Positions 23,217 to 36,321 of a DNA stretch of 64,000 nt are shown here, one piece after another. Each line of letters opens with the position of its first letter. Positions within the stretch are counted from its first letter, which is position 1. The notes beneath the pieces were generated by a model, which was not told where the DNA came from, did not search any database, and saw nothing but the letters and a program-made list of their open reading frames with translations. Origin of the DNA: Solen grandis (taxonomy: Eukaryota; Mollusca; Bivalvia; Adapedonta; Solenidae). Position numbers and translations under genes: made by a program. The stretch is taken from NCBI GenBank assembly GCA_021229015.1, contig CM037783.1, positions 26,294,154-26,358,153 on the forward strand. Direction: 5' to 3'.

Positions 23217-24054
23217 CTCCATCTTGTTGCCAGCTCGGAGAGGTATATTATACAGCTCACGTCTCTCTGGGTACAGATGGAAATCGAGAGCTTGCTTCAC
23301 CAGCTCAGTGCATGTGGGGTTGTTGCGCACAGCTGGGTTGAAGTCTACCTTCTCCAGCAGGTATTGCAGACTGACTTGCTGCAACCTTAACTGGTGGAAA
23401 ACATCCGGCAGAAATACAGTCCGGCTCTCATCTTTCTCTAGCCATCTGAATACAGCGTCACACACATTTTCCTCATTTGTGACACAAAGATTATCATGAC
23501 ATATGATGGAGATTAGTTCTTCTTTTTCTAGAGCAAGAAATTCATCCAGTTTTGATATTGCCTCAAACTCCTTAGGATAATTCCCATGAAATGTCTTTAA
23601 GCTGCTGACAGTTCAGGTTCTGTGCTAAGCGCCAGATTCCTATACAATTTTCAGCGGTAGTTTGCTCTAACAGGAACTTCTCACATCTGTCTTGAAGACA
23701 GCGTATTTGTAACAAGACTGATGCCCGAAGCAGGTCTTCAGCATTGTCAACAGTAAACACAGTCTTCACCAGAGTAGGCGTAAACACAGTACATTCTCAA
23801 ATATAGCGGAGCTGATGTCCTTTATACACACCACATGTTGTGACTCTCCCTCATCCCACTGGAAAACTTGGCATTAAAATAATCTGAGAAAGCAGACAAG
23901 ATGACTTTGTGACATTTGAATGTTTTCTTCTCCACCTGAATCTCAACATCAGTGTACAGGCCTGCAGTGTAGCTCTTGTAAATCCCATTCTGGAGACACT
24001 GAGCCGTACTGTCCTTCCACACCTGGGTAGCCATCTTTGTCTGTCTTGTCAGGT
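23217..24054 (-). CDS. BTB-BACK (Kelch-like type) protein exon with frame breaks
   Basis: Read from high to low coordinates, acceptor ttctag ends at 24055, ATG is at 24034 and donor gtaagt is at 23216-23211. The first part is a BTB fold (YTDVEIQVEKKTFKCHKVIL, then SAFSDYFNAKFSSGM). Then come DNAEDLLRASVLLQIRCLQ and ENCIGIWRLAQNLNCQQLK, and a BACK domain (EFLALEKEELISIICHDNL, NEENVCDAVFRWLEKDE, DVFHQLRLQQVSLQYLLEKV). BTB-BACK proteins with C-terminal Kelch repeats are commonly Cullin-3 substrate adaptors. No Kelch exons are seen at lower coordinates. The frame shifts near 23831, two or more times near 23770-23800, and near 23595. Residues stay well conserved across the breaks, so consensus error on this contig is as likely as a pseudogene. 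Confidence 0.85.
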
Positions 24055-24129
24055 CTAGAAAGGGTAAAAGACACAGTGGTTTGGCATAACATAGTATAAC
24101 AAGTGATTTAAAGGGTGTCATTCTCCTGT

Positions 24130-24240
24130 GGTTACATGCATGACTGCAGATCCAGAGGTCATGGGTTCAAACCCTATTTGATGCAAGTATTTTTATGGCC
24201 TTCCCAGGCACAAAGTACTGGTCCAACCCTGGAACCATGG
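24130..24240 (+). repeat. tRNA-derived SINE fragment
   Basis: A head-like 'gtggttacatgcatgactg' with box B-like 'atgggttcaaaccc' stands alone without the family A or B body. It may be a third family or a decayed head. Confidence 0.4.
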
Positions 24241-27200
24241 AGTGGGATAAAGTTGTAAAAACTTGCTGCCCAATCAACATAAACATAAATGAGCTGAAAC
24301 AAGAGATTTACATAAATGTCATTTACTGGACTTAGTGTAACATAGGATTTATGGCCCCTCACAGAATCTTTTACCAAGCCTCATTATTAAGTTTATAACA
24401 TTAGTCTGGAAATATATAACTCTATGCACATCATTCAGATATTAGTTTCTAATGACAGATTCTATCAAATGTTTAGTTGAATAACTAAATGATTTGATGC
24501 ATTCATAGTTGAAACATATTTTACACACCTAATGAAGCCACACCAACAAACTGTTTGCATTTCCTATGATTTTTTTTATGTCAGCCATATCTTTATTCAA
24601 ACCATTTCATACAAAGTATCATAAACTTTCTTATCACGTGCAAAGCAATGTAGGGGTAACAAAATTAAAATTTTGAGGAAAAATTTTAGTTTTTCTTTTT
24701 TAACAATTAAATTTCAATAATTTAATAAAATTTTCTCTTAATTTAAAAAAAAAGAAATTTTTTCACATTCCTCACAGACAAAACCTCATTTTTTTTCAAA
24801 TTTCAGTCCCAAATTTTTACCATTTTACATTAAAGAAATTTAATAACAGATTTTCATAAAAACAAAAGAATTCAGGCCAGGAAAAACTTTTTGTTTTTTA
24901 CTTGGGAAATGAAAAAACTTTTCTAACTTTAGGGAAAACCACCTCCCCCGGTTTTTTTTTTTCTGGCCTATCTTTTTCAAAACACATAAAGGGAAATACA
25001 AATTATTATTTTTTAATTTAAAATATTGACCATTTTAAAAATTTTTCCATTAACTAATCAAAAAGGATCCAGCAAGGGCCCTCAAAAATTTTAAAAAAGC
25101 AATTTTAAAAATAATTTTCTAAGTTATTGTGAATTAAAAAAAATTTCCAAAAACTTACTTCCTTTAAAATTTTTTTAAAAACCCAAAAAAAAAAAACAAC
25201 TAAAACTGCCAGTAAGGGGCAAAACCCCCCAATTTGCTTTTTCACAAAAAATTTACATTCTTGTTTCAAATTTTATCTTAGCCTTTTATACTTTTTGGGT
25301 TCCCCACAAAAATTTAAAAAAGAAAATTTACAAAGGCAATAACCCAAAATTTCCAAAGATTATTTTATTCACTCATGCCCCCTTTTAATAATCTATCCAC
25401 ATATGAATTTCATCTTGATATCTTTTAAAACTTTTTTAGGTTTCCCCACAAAAATTTAAAATAAAATTTTCCCAAGGCAATAAACCCCAAAATTTTGCAC
25501 AAAATGATTTCCTTTGGCATTTCATCCCCCTCTTTAACTATCCCCTATAGAAGTTTCATCTTAGGCCCTTTAACTTTTTTATTACACCCGGGCAAAGAAA
25601 CCACAGACACCCAGACAACAAACTGAATCTATATCCCCCCTTTTTAAAATTCGTTTTGGGGGGGGTATAAAAAAAAAGCTTTTGAACGAATGTTCACCTG
25701 TTGAAGAAGACGGAAAAACGTGATAAAATCTTGATAAACAAAAAAATTCCCTTTTTAAACGATGACACAAAAAATACGGGAAATTTTCTTTCCGTTTTTT
25801 AAAAAAACCTCCAAACCAAAAAGGGTTTTCAAAGTTTTTGGCCCCCCCTTTAAAAAAGGAAAAAGGGAAAAGGCTTCCTTTTTGGGCAAAATTAAATTTT
25901 TAAAAAAACAGTTCCGTATTTTTTTTTTTTTTTTTTTGTTTAAAATTTTTTCCCCCTTTTTTAAAAACTAAACACTTTAATTTTCCCGTCAAACAAAACC
26001 CCTGTCAGGGCAACAGAAATTTAATTTCTGCCGAAAAACGGGAATATAACATTCCATGGGGGGAATCAATTTTTAATTTTTTATTTACTTTTCAAGGTTT
26101 AGCAACATTAAATTTAAATTAACGCTATAAAACTATGAAGTCCCAAAACGCTCACAAGAAACCCAAAAAATTATAATAATGTAATCTTTCCATTTTTTTG
26201 CACAAAATGACTTTTGAGGTTACGATGACCCAATAACCAAATAGTAACGGGCCAAAAATTTCCCCAAAATACCGGGAATTTGCTCCCTTTCTCCCACTTT
26301 AACCCTTTCCCCCTGCCACCATTAAAAACTAAAATAACCTCACCAGTGGACACATTTCCAAATTAGCCCCATTCCAATTGTCATATTTAAAATTTCGCCC
26401 CGGGCCCTTTTTATTCATCTTTCAACATATTACCAATAAAACGGGGTTTTTTTTAAACCCGGTCAACATTGACTACCTTTATCCCCCTACGTGTACAGGG
26501 CCCGGGTCCAAAAAAATTTTCCCGGGGGGGGGGGGGGGGGGGGGAAAAAAAGAATTGAAGGGGTGGGAGGGGGTTTTGGGGGAGGGCCCCCCGGGAAAAA
26601 AATTTTTGTGTGATAATCATTCTGAATATCTGGGGGTAATTTGGGTTTTTGTTTTGGGTTTTTGTTTTTTAAACCGATATATTTTAAAATTAAAGGGCCC
26701 TTCCCCCGGGGAAAAAAAAAAAACGGGGAGGGGAAAAAACATTTTTTTTTACCGATGGGTCCCGATGTTTACAAAAAAAAAACTGAGCATCCGTTAAATG
26801 AAAAATTTTTACTTTGGGGGGTCCTTGAACATTCACTGTTTTTCGGGTATGACAAAAAAACCGGAGTCCCCATGTTTGGAAAAAAACACCACCTCCTCCA
26901 TATCCAAAAGGGCCCCCATTTCACTATTTGTAACAAAAGGGGGAAAATCCCGTAATTAGGGGTCTTCAACCCCTCCTACTGTCGGGGGGGATTATTTAGA
27001 TAGAAAATTTGAGGGTAAATTAAAACGACAAATTTAAAGAAACTTTTGCGGGGTTAAGGGATCCCCAAACAATGGGTCCAAAATTTCACAAAAGGGCCCC
27101 CTTTAATGCCCCCCTGAACTTCCCGAACATCACAGACCAGGGGGTCATCGGGGGGAAAAAAAAACCAAAACTCCGTGGGAAAGCTGACCAGCTTCCTGCG

Positions 27201-27540
27201 GTATTTTTCCCCCCTTCAACAATGTAAAAAGAAGTTTTTCAAAATGAGAAAAAAAAAAAAAATTTTTCACTTTTTTTAAAAATAATTTTTGTAAAAAATT
27301 GTGGAAAGGGGAAAATGGGTTTTTTCGCCCTTAATGATATTGGCTGTCAAAATTGTGTTGGAAGCAGTCTTCACACAAAAATTCTCAAAAAAAAAAAATC
27401 AGGCGCCCCCGTCATAGGGTAGGTGGGGGGCCCCCCTTTTGAGTGTCATTTTTTTTGTGTACAGTTTTTTTTAGTTGAAAATTTTTGGGGTTTTTTTCTA
27501 AATTTTTTTAATCTGAAAAAACAAACAATAGATGTTATAT
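24240..27540. other. Low-complexity, homopolymer-inflated stretch, no gene
   Basis: To ~24640 the sequence looks ordinary. From there to ~27540 nearly all runs are lengthened, including a G run of over 20 at 26523 and many A/T/C blocks. Open frames here (26378-26797, 26641-26955) consist of Lys/Phe/Gly/Pro runs and are artefacts. Confidence 0.65.
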
Positions 27541-29609
27541 TTAATAAAAAATCTTTAATATCCGTTTTATTTTGCACATAAATTGTGGTATTTGTGCATT
27601 AGTTTTTCATTGACTTATCAGTAACATTGAACAATAACTGATTACCTGGATTTGATTTGAATTAGTAATCATTAATCTACACATACATTGTCCCAAAATA
27701 GGCAGGGTTAACAATTTTCAAATTTTTATTTCTTAATTATATTCATAAATCTAAAAAATACACTTAGTTTTAATAATTATTATTTTTTTATTCGTAAATA
27801 ATAAGAAAAGTGAACATATGATGTATAGACCTACTTTTTGTATTTATATTTGAGAGAGAGTTAGTTAAGAAGAATTTAACTGCTTCGTTAAAATAATACT
27901 TACAAGTTATGTAAAAAATAGTTAGATGATGACATTTAGAAAACACAACCCCTTTCTGATAAAAAATTTTTAATTTACATGGTAGCGATGGTATGCATCT
28001 TTTCCCGCCCGAATAGCTTTTTAATTTTTTTTCCAAAACAAAATCGGCAAATTTTTCATACCTGAAAGTTCATCAACCTGGCAGTTAAATTGTCCGCTTT
28101 TAATTCAAGATTTAAAATTTTATAGATGTTTGAGAAAAGTGAATTTTAAATTTTTGTTGATTAGATTTAGTCAAATTTATTTGTTTAAATCAATAATTTC
28201 TTTGGGCTCTAGTGAAAATATTTCGTTTGCAATTAATTTTAAAGTCCAACTTAGTTGTTGTTTTTTTGTGACTAATTTTATACTAATCGATTTTTATGCT
28301 ATTTCTAAACATCACCTGTCTAGAATTTGTTTTTTCTGATATAAAGTTTTTGTAATTGCCTATTTTTCTTCAATCATTAGATTTGCTCGGCAGACGAGAT
28401 GTCCTTAGGTATCACTCGACAATAGCCTGTGAATCAGTTTGGGGAAAGGTGTCAAACAATTTGCATACACAGTACCCTTAAAAAACTTGCTTTATCACTA
28501 AGTCATGGATGACTGCCGATTCGGATTACCTAACATTAACAGCAGGGGGCCAAAAAAGACAATAGGAGTTCTGGCTGGTCAGGTGGTTTATGCGGTTGGT
28601 ATGGGGGCCAACGAAGGGGATTTTCCTCTTTGACAGCTCAGAATTATGTAATCAATGGATTTTATAGCCTAGAAAAAAAATGTTTTTAACCAGGGCAGCT
28701 GGGGGGGGGGGGGAAAGGGGGGGGCCCGGCCCCCCGGTGAATCCGGGCCTGGTGTAGATATTGGATTGCCTGTCAGTCATTTTGAATTTCATCCTGAAGC
28801 AATGGCAGGCGCGTGCCTAGGTTACGCAAAACGCAGTTGCGTATACTTCGACCAGAAAATCGAAAATCTAAAAAATGCCAAAAATGCAATAAAACGATGC
28901 CGAGGAAAAAGAAAATAGTAAAAATTATTGAGAATATTTGAACCAGAAATTTACCCCCCAGATACCCCTCAGATCGCCCCCTACGGCTTTTTAGCCCCAA
29001 ATTTTTTTTTTCCGGGGGGATGGTTTGTGCCCCGGACTCCACTAGCAAGTCTGCGTATCCCGAATTTAGCCCCAGGCAACCCCGCCCTGAATGGAAAGAT
29101 CATTAACCCTTTATAATCATTACTTTGAATTGATCAACATTCACTGTTGAAGTTGTTTTTAAGACCTAGAAAAGAAAAAAAAGAAGAAGTGACCTGATAC
29201 ACGAATTACAGTGTTTGTTTGAATAGAGTTATCAAAAATTTCCAGGCATACAGTCCGAGGGAACATCGAATTCATATACTGGCAAGAGTTTTCAATATTT
29301 TTTGCCCCCCCCCCCCCCCCCCCCCCCAAATGCACAGGTCTTTTCAGTTTTTAGATCATATAGCTCATATGGTGCCAGGATGTGTTTACATTATCACCTT
29401 ACTTGCCACAGGGGTGCAGTAAACAAAGAAACACTTGATCAAAGTAGGAGACCACCTTTAAAATTTTTAAGCAGTGACGATTAAGCCCCGCCTTACCAAA
29501 TCATGGCTAGGTCATCGATCTGCTCACAAACTGTTGCATAAACCAGGTCAACCATTGACTACGTTTTATCTCAGAAAAACGCTGGAAAGGTCCATCAGTA
29601 TGTTTTGTT
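27541..29609. other. AT-rich stretch, nothing recognised
   Basis: Mostly ordinary AT-rich DNA with inflated runs again near 28700 (G) and 29306-29328 (C). No gene or named repeat. Confidence 0.5.
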
Positions 29610-29700
29610 ACAGTCAAACCTGTCTTAAGCGGTCAGTCAAGAAACGTGCCCGCTTAACAGAGAGACCGTTAAATGGAGGTTAAAAATGTTAATTTGGTGA
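29610..29700. mobile_element. Single end of a DNA transposon ('CAGTCAAACCTGTCTTAAGC')
   Basis: CAGTCAAACCTGTCTTAAGC followed by GGTCA, then 'ccgcttaacagagagaccgt'. This is the style of terminus seen in Tc1/mariner-pogo elements. A matching inverted end was not found nearby, so it is a fragment or its partner is too diverged. Confidence 0.45.
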
Positions 29701-31005
29701 TATTAAAACTAACCGATAAATGCTGGTAGACCGTTTGATACAGTTGAAAGTAATTAATGCGGGTTTTAAATGTGTATCTGTAGGAGGGGGAACAGAGATA
29801 AATGGTCACATTTTTTTTTTATCCCGGCTCTTCGTGCCCCGCCTATTCGCCATGGCCAAATAATTCCCTTTAGGCCGTACTTTAAAAAATCCAAAAAGCT
29901 TAAAGTTTGTAAATAATTATTTTACTATATTCGATATTATCGATTCTTTACCCCATACCGGAAAACGCACCTACACGCATTCTTTGGAAAAAAAATAAAG
30001 TTCCCGAGGGAGCATGCCGGAACACCGGTCATACACATTATTTAAGGTCCAGCTAGCCCATGGTCGCGGTTTTTTTTATTTATCATCAATACAAAGAGCA
30101 GTTGATGGGTTAACTCTAGTGGCTTGGGACAACTTATTTGGTTTGTATTTAGGATCAAGGCCAAAGGTCATCGTCAGTTGTAGGTGAGAGAGCGAGAGGG
30201 GACTTCCTGGTCCTTCCGGTACATGATGCCAATTAAATACTGATGTAACATTAAAAAATTTTAGATAAATTTAGCCATGGGTATATACTTAACAAGACTC
30301 ACCCCCCACACACAAGAAGATATGAAGAAAACAAAAGGATTATTTTTCAAAGAAGTGTATGGCATGTTTTCAAGTATTGTTTGCAATTCTAATTCTGCAA
30401 ATCAAATCGAAAACAAAAAATCATATTTCATATACACTTGCCAGGGAGCTCGCCCACGTATTTGGTCGAAATAATAATGCGTTTTGATTACGTTTTTATG
30501 TTTCGCACAAAGTTAAAAAAAAGGTACATTTAACCCTATACCTCATGAATATTCATGTATAAGTTAATGACTTGATGAATATTAATTGACTGAACTTTAA
30601 ATTGTATATGAATTAGTGGATTTCTCTTTGTAATGTTGCTGTGTGAATCTGGGCCACACTTTTGTTTGAGCAATCAGGGGAAGTAACTGTTGCGGGGAGT
30701 TTAGAAACATCCGGTTCGTATCCATGAGCTCCGGATCCGCTGTCATGTATTTAACAACTGGACTACGGTCATGATATGGGCACAATTCATGTTCTGTTCT
30801 ATGATAAGTGTTCCGAATATGACTTAACTCACAAAGTGATTCATTAATTATACCTAGTTCCGTTTTGTATACTAAAATATAATAGCAGTTGAATCCAAGT
30901 TGCGGTTTGATTTGACCGATTAAAATGATAATCTCATAGCCTTGATTTTTTTGGTTGGATGGTTTTAAAAGCCTAGCCGACAATACCCCAGCCATTTGGA
31001 AACTT
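29700..31005. other. Stretch without a recognised gene
   Basis: Contains the second copy of the CATGAATATTCATG repeat (30532-30605). The minus open frame at 30597-30995 has no domain I recognise and overlaps repeat DNA. Confidence 0.45.
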
Positions 31006-31009
31006 TGTT

Positions 31010-31250
31010 ACAGGTGACAGGGGTACTGCCTTACTGTGGCACCACAAACCCCGTAGAAGGTGGCATGAAGCCACACCCAGTCACATTGTCGTGACACTTG
31101 GCCAAAACAGTACGTGAACAATCAGTATGTTCGGAGCGCCAGGATATTAAAAAATACCAGGACTATATTTGACGAATTCGGTTTGTCACGGACGGGGTTC
31201 GAGCCGCGACCTCCGTTTCCGAGGTAGACCACTCGGTCCTCTCACAATGC
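31010..31250 (-). repeat. SINE family A, minus strand
   Basis: Plus-strand 'ccacacccagtcacattgtc' is the complement of the family A body. 'ggggttcgagccgcgacctc' is the complement of a tRNA box B region and 'gtagaccactcggtcct' of a box A region, placing the head at the high coordinate. Confidence 0.72.
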
Positions 31251-31619
31251 CCTTTAGTTGTGTCAACTTTCATTTAACACTAACTTGCTGTAGTAAAATT
31301 ATAGAGACAGCATTTGTTTTATTGCGGAAAACATATTTTTTTTTTTATACTGTTCCACATGTGTAAGCTACCATGCATCTGCACTGAGCAGATAACTTGT
31401 CTTTAACAGCCCGTTTCATTGTCACGGGAGTGGTTTTATTATGAATTAACACCTATTTAACAGCTACCTGCATCAAGCAGCAACTCTCTCTAGTTTCTTT
31501 TGTTTTAAAATATATCTTAAAATAATAACCACATTCAATACCAACAAATAACAAAATAGGGCTTAATACGAAAAAAAACCGAATCTTATCGTGTTATTCT
31601 CTCTGTCAAATTATTGTAA

Positions 31620-31810
31620 AAAAAGAAGGGGGGGGGGGGGAAATTTTACAAAGTATATGGAATTAAGGAAGAAACCCCCCCCCCCCCCGAAAAAAAAAAA
31701 AAAAAAAAAAAAAAAAAACATCAACAAAACAACAACAACAAAACAACAACAACAACAACAACAAAAAACAACAACAAAAAAAAAAACAACAAACAAACAA
31801 ACAATGATGA
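31620..31810. repeat. Cluster of homopolymers and (CAA)n
   Basis: G run (31627), C run (31675), A run (31690-31718), then CAA-type repeats to 31803. The apparent Gln/Thr-rich or Val/Cys-rich frames across it are not genes. Confidence 0.85.
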
Positions 31811-32091
31811 GTATATTTTTAAAATAAGAAAACGGAATACCTATGTTATACATTTAATATGGACGGTATACGATTTTTTTTATTAGTAGTAGAAAAAGTG
31901 TTAAGTGACAGATCTGTATATACATGATATTTGTTTTCCCATCTGATTAGTCAATGGTCCAATTCCCTAACCGCGATATATTGAGCTCTTATAGCTCTCC
32001 TGTACAGTTTTTTTTGTACATGCCGTTTGCTGGCTGGTTAGATGTGCAGACACATTGCGCTTGTAATTGCAATTTGATAAATTTATTCCTT

Positions 32092-32278
32092 CAACCCTTT
32101 CCCTCATATACACTCATTTTGACGCACTCATTAGGTACCACATAAAGCCTGATCTGCAGAAAACCACAGTTAAACCTTACCAAATTTAATTACAAAATCC
32201 TCTTCTTCGCAGGCTGATCTGGTTTTATGTTGTTCGCATAGGTCTTTTCATGGTTTCCTCTATGAGGGAAAGGGTTAA
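32092..32278. mobile_element. MITE-like element with AACCCTTTCCCTCAT inverted ends
   Basis: 'caaccctttccctcatat' at the left and 'tatgagggaaagggttaa' at the right. The interior 'gacgcactcattaggtacca' and 'cataaagcctgatctg' are shared with the copy at 18213-18450. No coding capacity. Confidence 0.78.
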
Positions 32279-34180
32279 TTAAGGAATTATGTATCTCAGT
32301 CATCAAAATATAATACTTTGATTTTTTTTTTAGATATTTACAATGATGTTTTAACACTATCATATTAAGTTACTATTCAATGAATAGTATGTTTATAATG
32401 AACGTTTTAAAGTGTAATAACTGATTTACCCTTACTTAGAAATTAGTGGTTATCATTACATATACGCATAGCTTTACTGGATGTTGAACTGTTTTTTATA
32501 CATATTTTTTTTTACAAAACATGTCTGTTTTATCTCGTGCGTTATTGTTGTTAACTTGTATTTTTTGCCAAAGGCAGACATGCAGTCGATTTATTTGAAA
32601 ATAAAATTTGAGCATAAAAACAAGTCGTGAAAACATCTCCAGCAGAAATAATCTTGTGTTGCAAAAAACGTCTAAAATTGAGATATTTTCCTCAACAAGA
32701 TTTTTTTTAAGACCCCAAACTCCCTATTTATAAACTAAGAAAATACATGCTAATGTTCATGCTTTTAAGAAAGATTTTTAATCATTTAGAAATTGAAAAC
32801 AGATGATGAGAATTCCAAGTCGTAGAACATCTCAATTTTTTTCGAATGATATATATTTTATATATATACAACTTTTCCCTTTTCCATATCTTGAAATATT
32901 AAGTTTTAAAATTTCCAAAATTTTGAGTCGAGGAAAATATCGAGTAAAGAAATTTCGTAATGTCTGATTAGAAAATTCGTCAATTAATTAACAATGGATT
33001 TTAATAAGAACAAAAAAAAGAAAACACATTTTGATATATTTCTTTTATTTTCTATAAAATATCAAATCATACCGTAAACCACCCGTGCTGGTTTCTGATG
33101 CATTCCAATATGGCACATAGTGTTACTTTACAAGATTACACAAAATCATGAATCGGGAGTTTATCAAAATTTTTGAGCATAATGAGAACTTGTGATAATA
33201 CATTAAGGGAGCGAGCTTTGCTTTTTGCCTCAAGGATTAAACACATAAATAAATAAATAAACGAAAAGACATACTCGCCAGATAATAAAAGCATAAACAC
33301 ATATTGATAACAATTAAACTATTTTTATAATGAATAATTTCATGACATTTAAAATGTTTAGTGTTATCGTGTTAATAATGTTAGTACACGTGATGTGTAT
33401 TCAGGATTATTCTAGCAAAAGTGTCATATCAAAACAATCCTTTGTCAAATAAAATTGATAAAAGTTACGACTCAATTTTAAGCCCTTTGTCAATTAGCAT
33501 ACATATTTGCATATATGCAAATGCATACATGTAAATGTTAATTAGATTAGTATTACATCAAATGATAATTTACATTTTTAAATATTTATATAGATGTCAT
33601 TAATGAGTCGAAATTAAAAATAAATGTAGATATCATTTCAAATAACCAGAGATATATTTTTTTATCTATAGTTCATTTTAACATTCACTTTGTTTGCATG
33701 ATTATATTTGTTAACTAAATATTCACAAAAATACTCTTTAAAATATACCTAACTTTTCTGTTTTCTGAATATTCACATAAGAACTATTTGAAATATTTCC
33801 CCTAATAATTAGGCAGGATCATAACCTAGATACGCAGACAACTTTTATCTAAACCTGATGATATTACATGAATTTTAACACTTAGACTTAGTGCACATTT
33901 ATTAAACCCACATAAAATAAACAGATAAATTAGCACCGCTGGTAATGCAAATGTAACATTAAAATTCCTCAAATTTAAGAATATACGTTCTTTTATGATC
34001 CATTAAACGACAACTAATGACACGAAATTTTTTAAGACAATAATTGATAAATTCTTTGAAAAACTTATGAAAATGCAAGCACATGAAATGTTTCCCGGGC
34101 AATCACACAGATATAAAAAAAGCAACTCTAGCATAAAGTTTTCTATTTTCATTTTTTCACAGCTTCCAAAAGGTCCAAAA
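32279..34180. other. AT-rich stretch, nothing recognised
   Basis: Long AT-rich DNA without a convincing open frame or named repeat on either strand. Confidence 0.55.
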
Positions 34181-34185
34181 GAGTG

Positions 34186-34775
34186 TCAAGCCGATGCATA
34201 GGTGTCCCCTGGGTGGAAGAGGTTTTTATTTCGTGAATGACATTTCTTTGCACAATGTTTCAGGGAGCACCTACAACTGCGATAAAACTTTATCTCCCTT
34301 TTCTTTGCTTTTCTTCCACAATGGCTTCTTTTCCGGTCCCTCTCCCACATGTTATAGAATGAAGACATGTCACTACCCCGCAGGGTGCTGCTGCTGTGCT
34401 GCTTTTCTCCCCTGGAAAAGGTCCTAGGGGGTTTTTTTTGGTTCCTCCGAGGTGTTGAAAGAGCACCACTGTCATCCAATTCAGGTGTCTTAGCTTCCAA
34501 AAGATCGCTAGACTTTGACAGTTTGTTAAGTATCGAAGGCAAATCTGGCACAGAGCTGCTGTTATTAGAACTAAGATGAGACGTCTCGCAGTGTCATTCT
34601 CCACCGACTTCGGCCGTCTGAGAAAAATCAGCCAGGGGTTTAATTTTTTCATAACTTCTGTCAGAACTTATGGCATGTGTTGGACTACAGGCAATCTTGT
34701 CTAAATTGTTCACACTATTACTACGTTCCTTAAAAATCAAGATTTTCTTTTTAATACCCTGATTATTGTTTTCGA
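34186..34775 (-). CDS. Unrecognised coding candidate, charged/Ser-rich then Cys-rich
   Basis: One minus frame reads from about 34775 to a stop at 34186 with a single in-frame TGA near 34600. Before the stop codon: IENNNQGIKKKILIFKERSN and YEKIKPLADFSQTAEVGGE. After it: PDLPSILNKLSKSSDLLEAK, RRNQKKPPRTFSRGEKQHSS, FYNMWERDRKRSHCGRKAKK and a Cys-rich end (SCRCSLKHCAKKCHSRN). It reads like natural, mostly disordered protein rather than random AT-rich translation, but no family is recognised. Minus frames at 35096-35375 may be related upstream pieces in other frames. It could be a gene with consensus errors or a pseudogene; no splice sites were fixed. Confidence 0.4.
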
Positions 34776-35379
34776 TGCGTCTGTGACACTAGGTGGCAGA
34801 CTTTCCGCTTGCATTTCGGACGTGGCGGGAAAATTGGCAATGACATCACGAGTTTGATGGACTTTGTTATCTTCGCAAACTCTGTCAGTAATGTTTTCAA
34901 GTTCAGTTAAATTTGGGGAATCCAGATCGTCGAAAAATAATCGAGGAACGTAATTCTTTCGATAAAAAGAATCGGGCTGTCGAAAGATCCCTCTCTCAAA
35001 AGAAATTGTAGATCGTCAAACGAACCACTGGCGGTGAAAACGGTTGGAAAAAAACGGGTGACACTTTGTCGTACATCCCATGGCTAAACGTCCTCTCACG
35101 CCCATTCGCATATTCTGAAATTGGAGTTAAGCGAACTTTCTTCATTTGATTTGACTGTAACGATGAAGTTTCTTTCGCATGCTGCCCAGTGGAACATCAG
35201 TGGTTTGACGGAAAAAAACACCATGGCAGAAAAAACCCCGTGGGCTCCGGAAGTCGCCTTGTGGGCACGGGAAACCATTTTTGTTATAACCCAGAAAGTC
35301 AACCGACTTTAGTAACTTTTTAGTAACGTCTTTAATTTGTTGTTTCCCCCTGAGTGTCTCAATTGTTTTACCCAAGAGA

Positions 35380-36320
35380 AGGGTTGTAGTCCTTTTTATG
35401 GATTTAGAGGACGTGAGTAATTGACTTAGTATTGATACCCCTGTCAGTAAAGAATGTTGAAAAAAAACAACTTAAAGGGTAATGTATGGAATGAGATGGT
35501 TTAAAGTTACACAAACGTCGCACTCATTTTTTGATAAAGTATAAAGATAGGTGCTTTCTACTTGGGGCGTAGTTCACCCGTTACTGTATACGGGTGCATT
35601 CGAGTTCACGACACTTTAACAATAATCCTACAAGACTTTACTCTTTAAAAAGTTAATCCATTGTTTGAGCAACATTGTTAAAAATTGAAGTAATAAAACC
35701 GGCTAGTAGCATGGGTAACGACAGTTGCCATTGATTAACGCCATTTAGGTGCAGTCTTCCGATAAAACATTTTGCAGTATGACCGATGTCAAAAAGATAC
35801 TATGTAAGAAAATATATTTTTAAAAAGGGGAATATCGGAGTAGGTTCCCAACGAAAGATTGTTGTGTTAAGGTCAGTTTTAAATTTTGACGCGTTTACGA
35901 GACAACCTTAATTTAAATTCCCCCATTTGTTTAGTCTATATGTTTTAGACTTAATACAAAAAGTACCTTTAGACGTTTAAGGATAAACCGATCAATTGAA
36001 ACACTTTTTGCAATTTTTAAGGTCGCCGAATATTCTAGTGCGCCCCGAATATTTTTTTAAATTTAATTTCTGTTTTTTTAAAACAAGAATTTAAGAATTG
36101 CGTATTACATATTAAAGTTATTTGAAATAAAAAATGTGTCGATATTGTACTATTAAACAGTTCACTAGTTAATCATAGTCTGGAGTCCTTCCCATTAATA
36201 CTATAGTAAAGGGTCTTACTATCATAGGAAATCGGGAACCCTTTTGCCCCATAACAACACCGCGAATAATTATTTTAATGCACCTTTACATTGTGTTTGT
36301 TTATTTGTTGGTTTTTAAAG
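35380..36320. other. Stretch without recognised features
   Basis: AT-rich, no gene or named repeat seen. Confidence 0.5.
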
Positions 36321-36321
36321 T

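Noticed and set aside
26378..26955. Open frames of 104-139 codons
   Set aside because: Made of Lys, Phe, Gly and Pro runs across inflated homopolymers in a low-quality stretch.
31591..31853. Gln/Thr/Lys-rich plus frame and Val/Cys/Phe-rich minus frame
   Set aside because: Translation of poly-A and CAA simple repeats.
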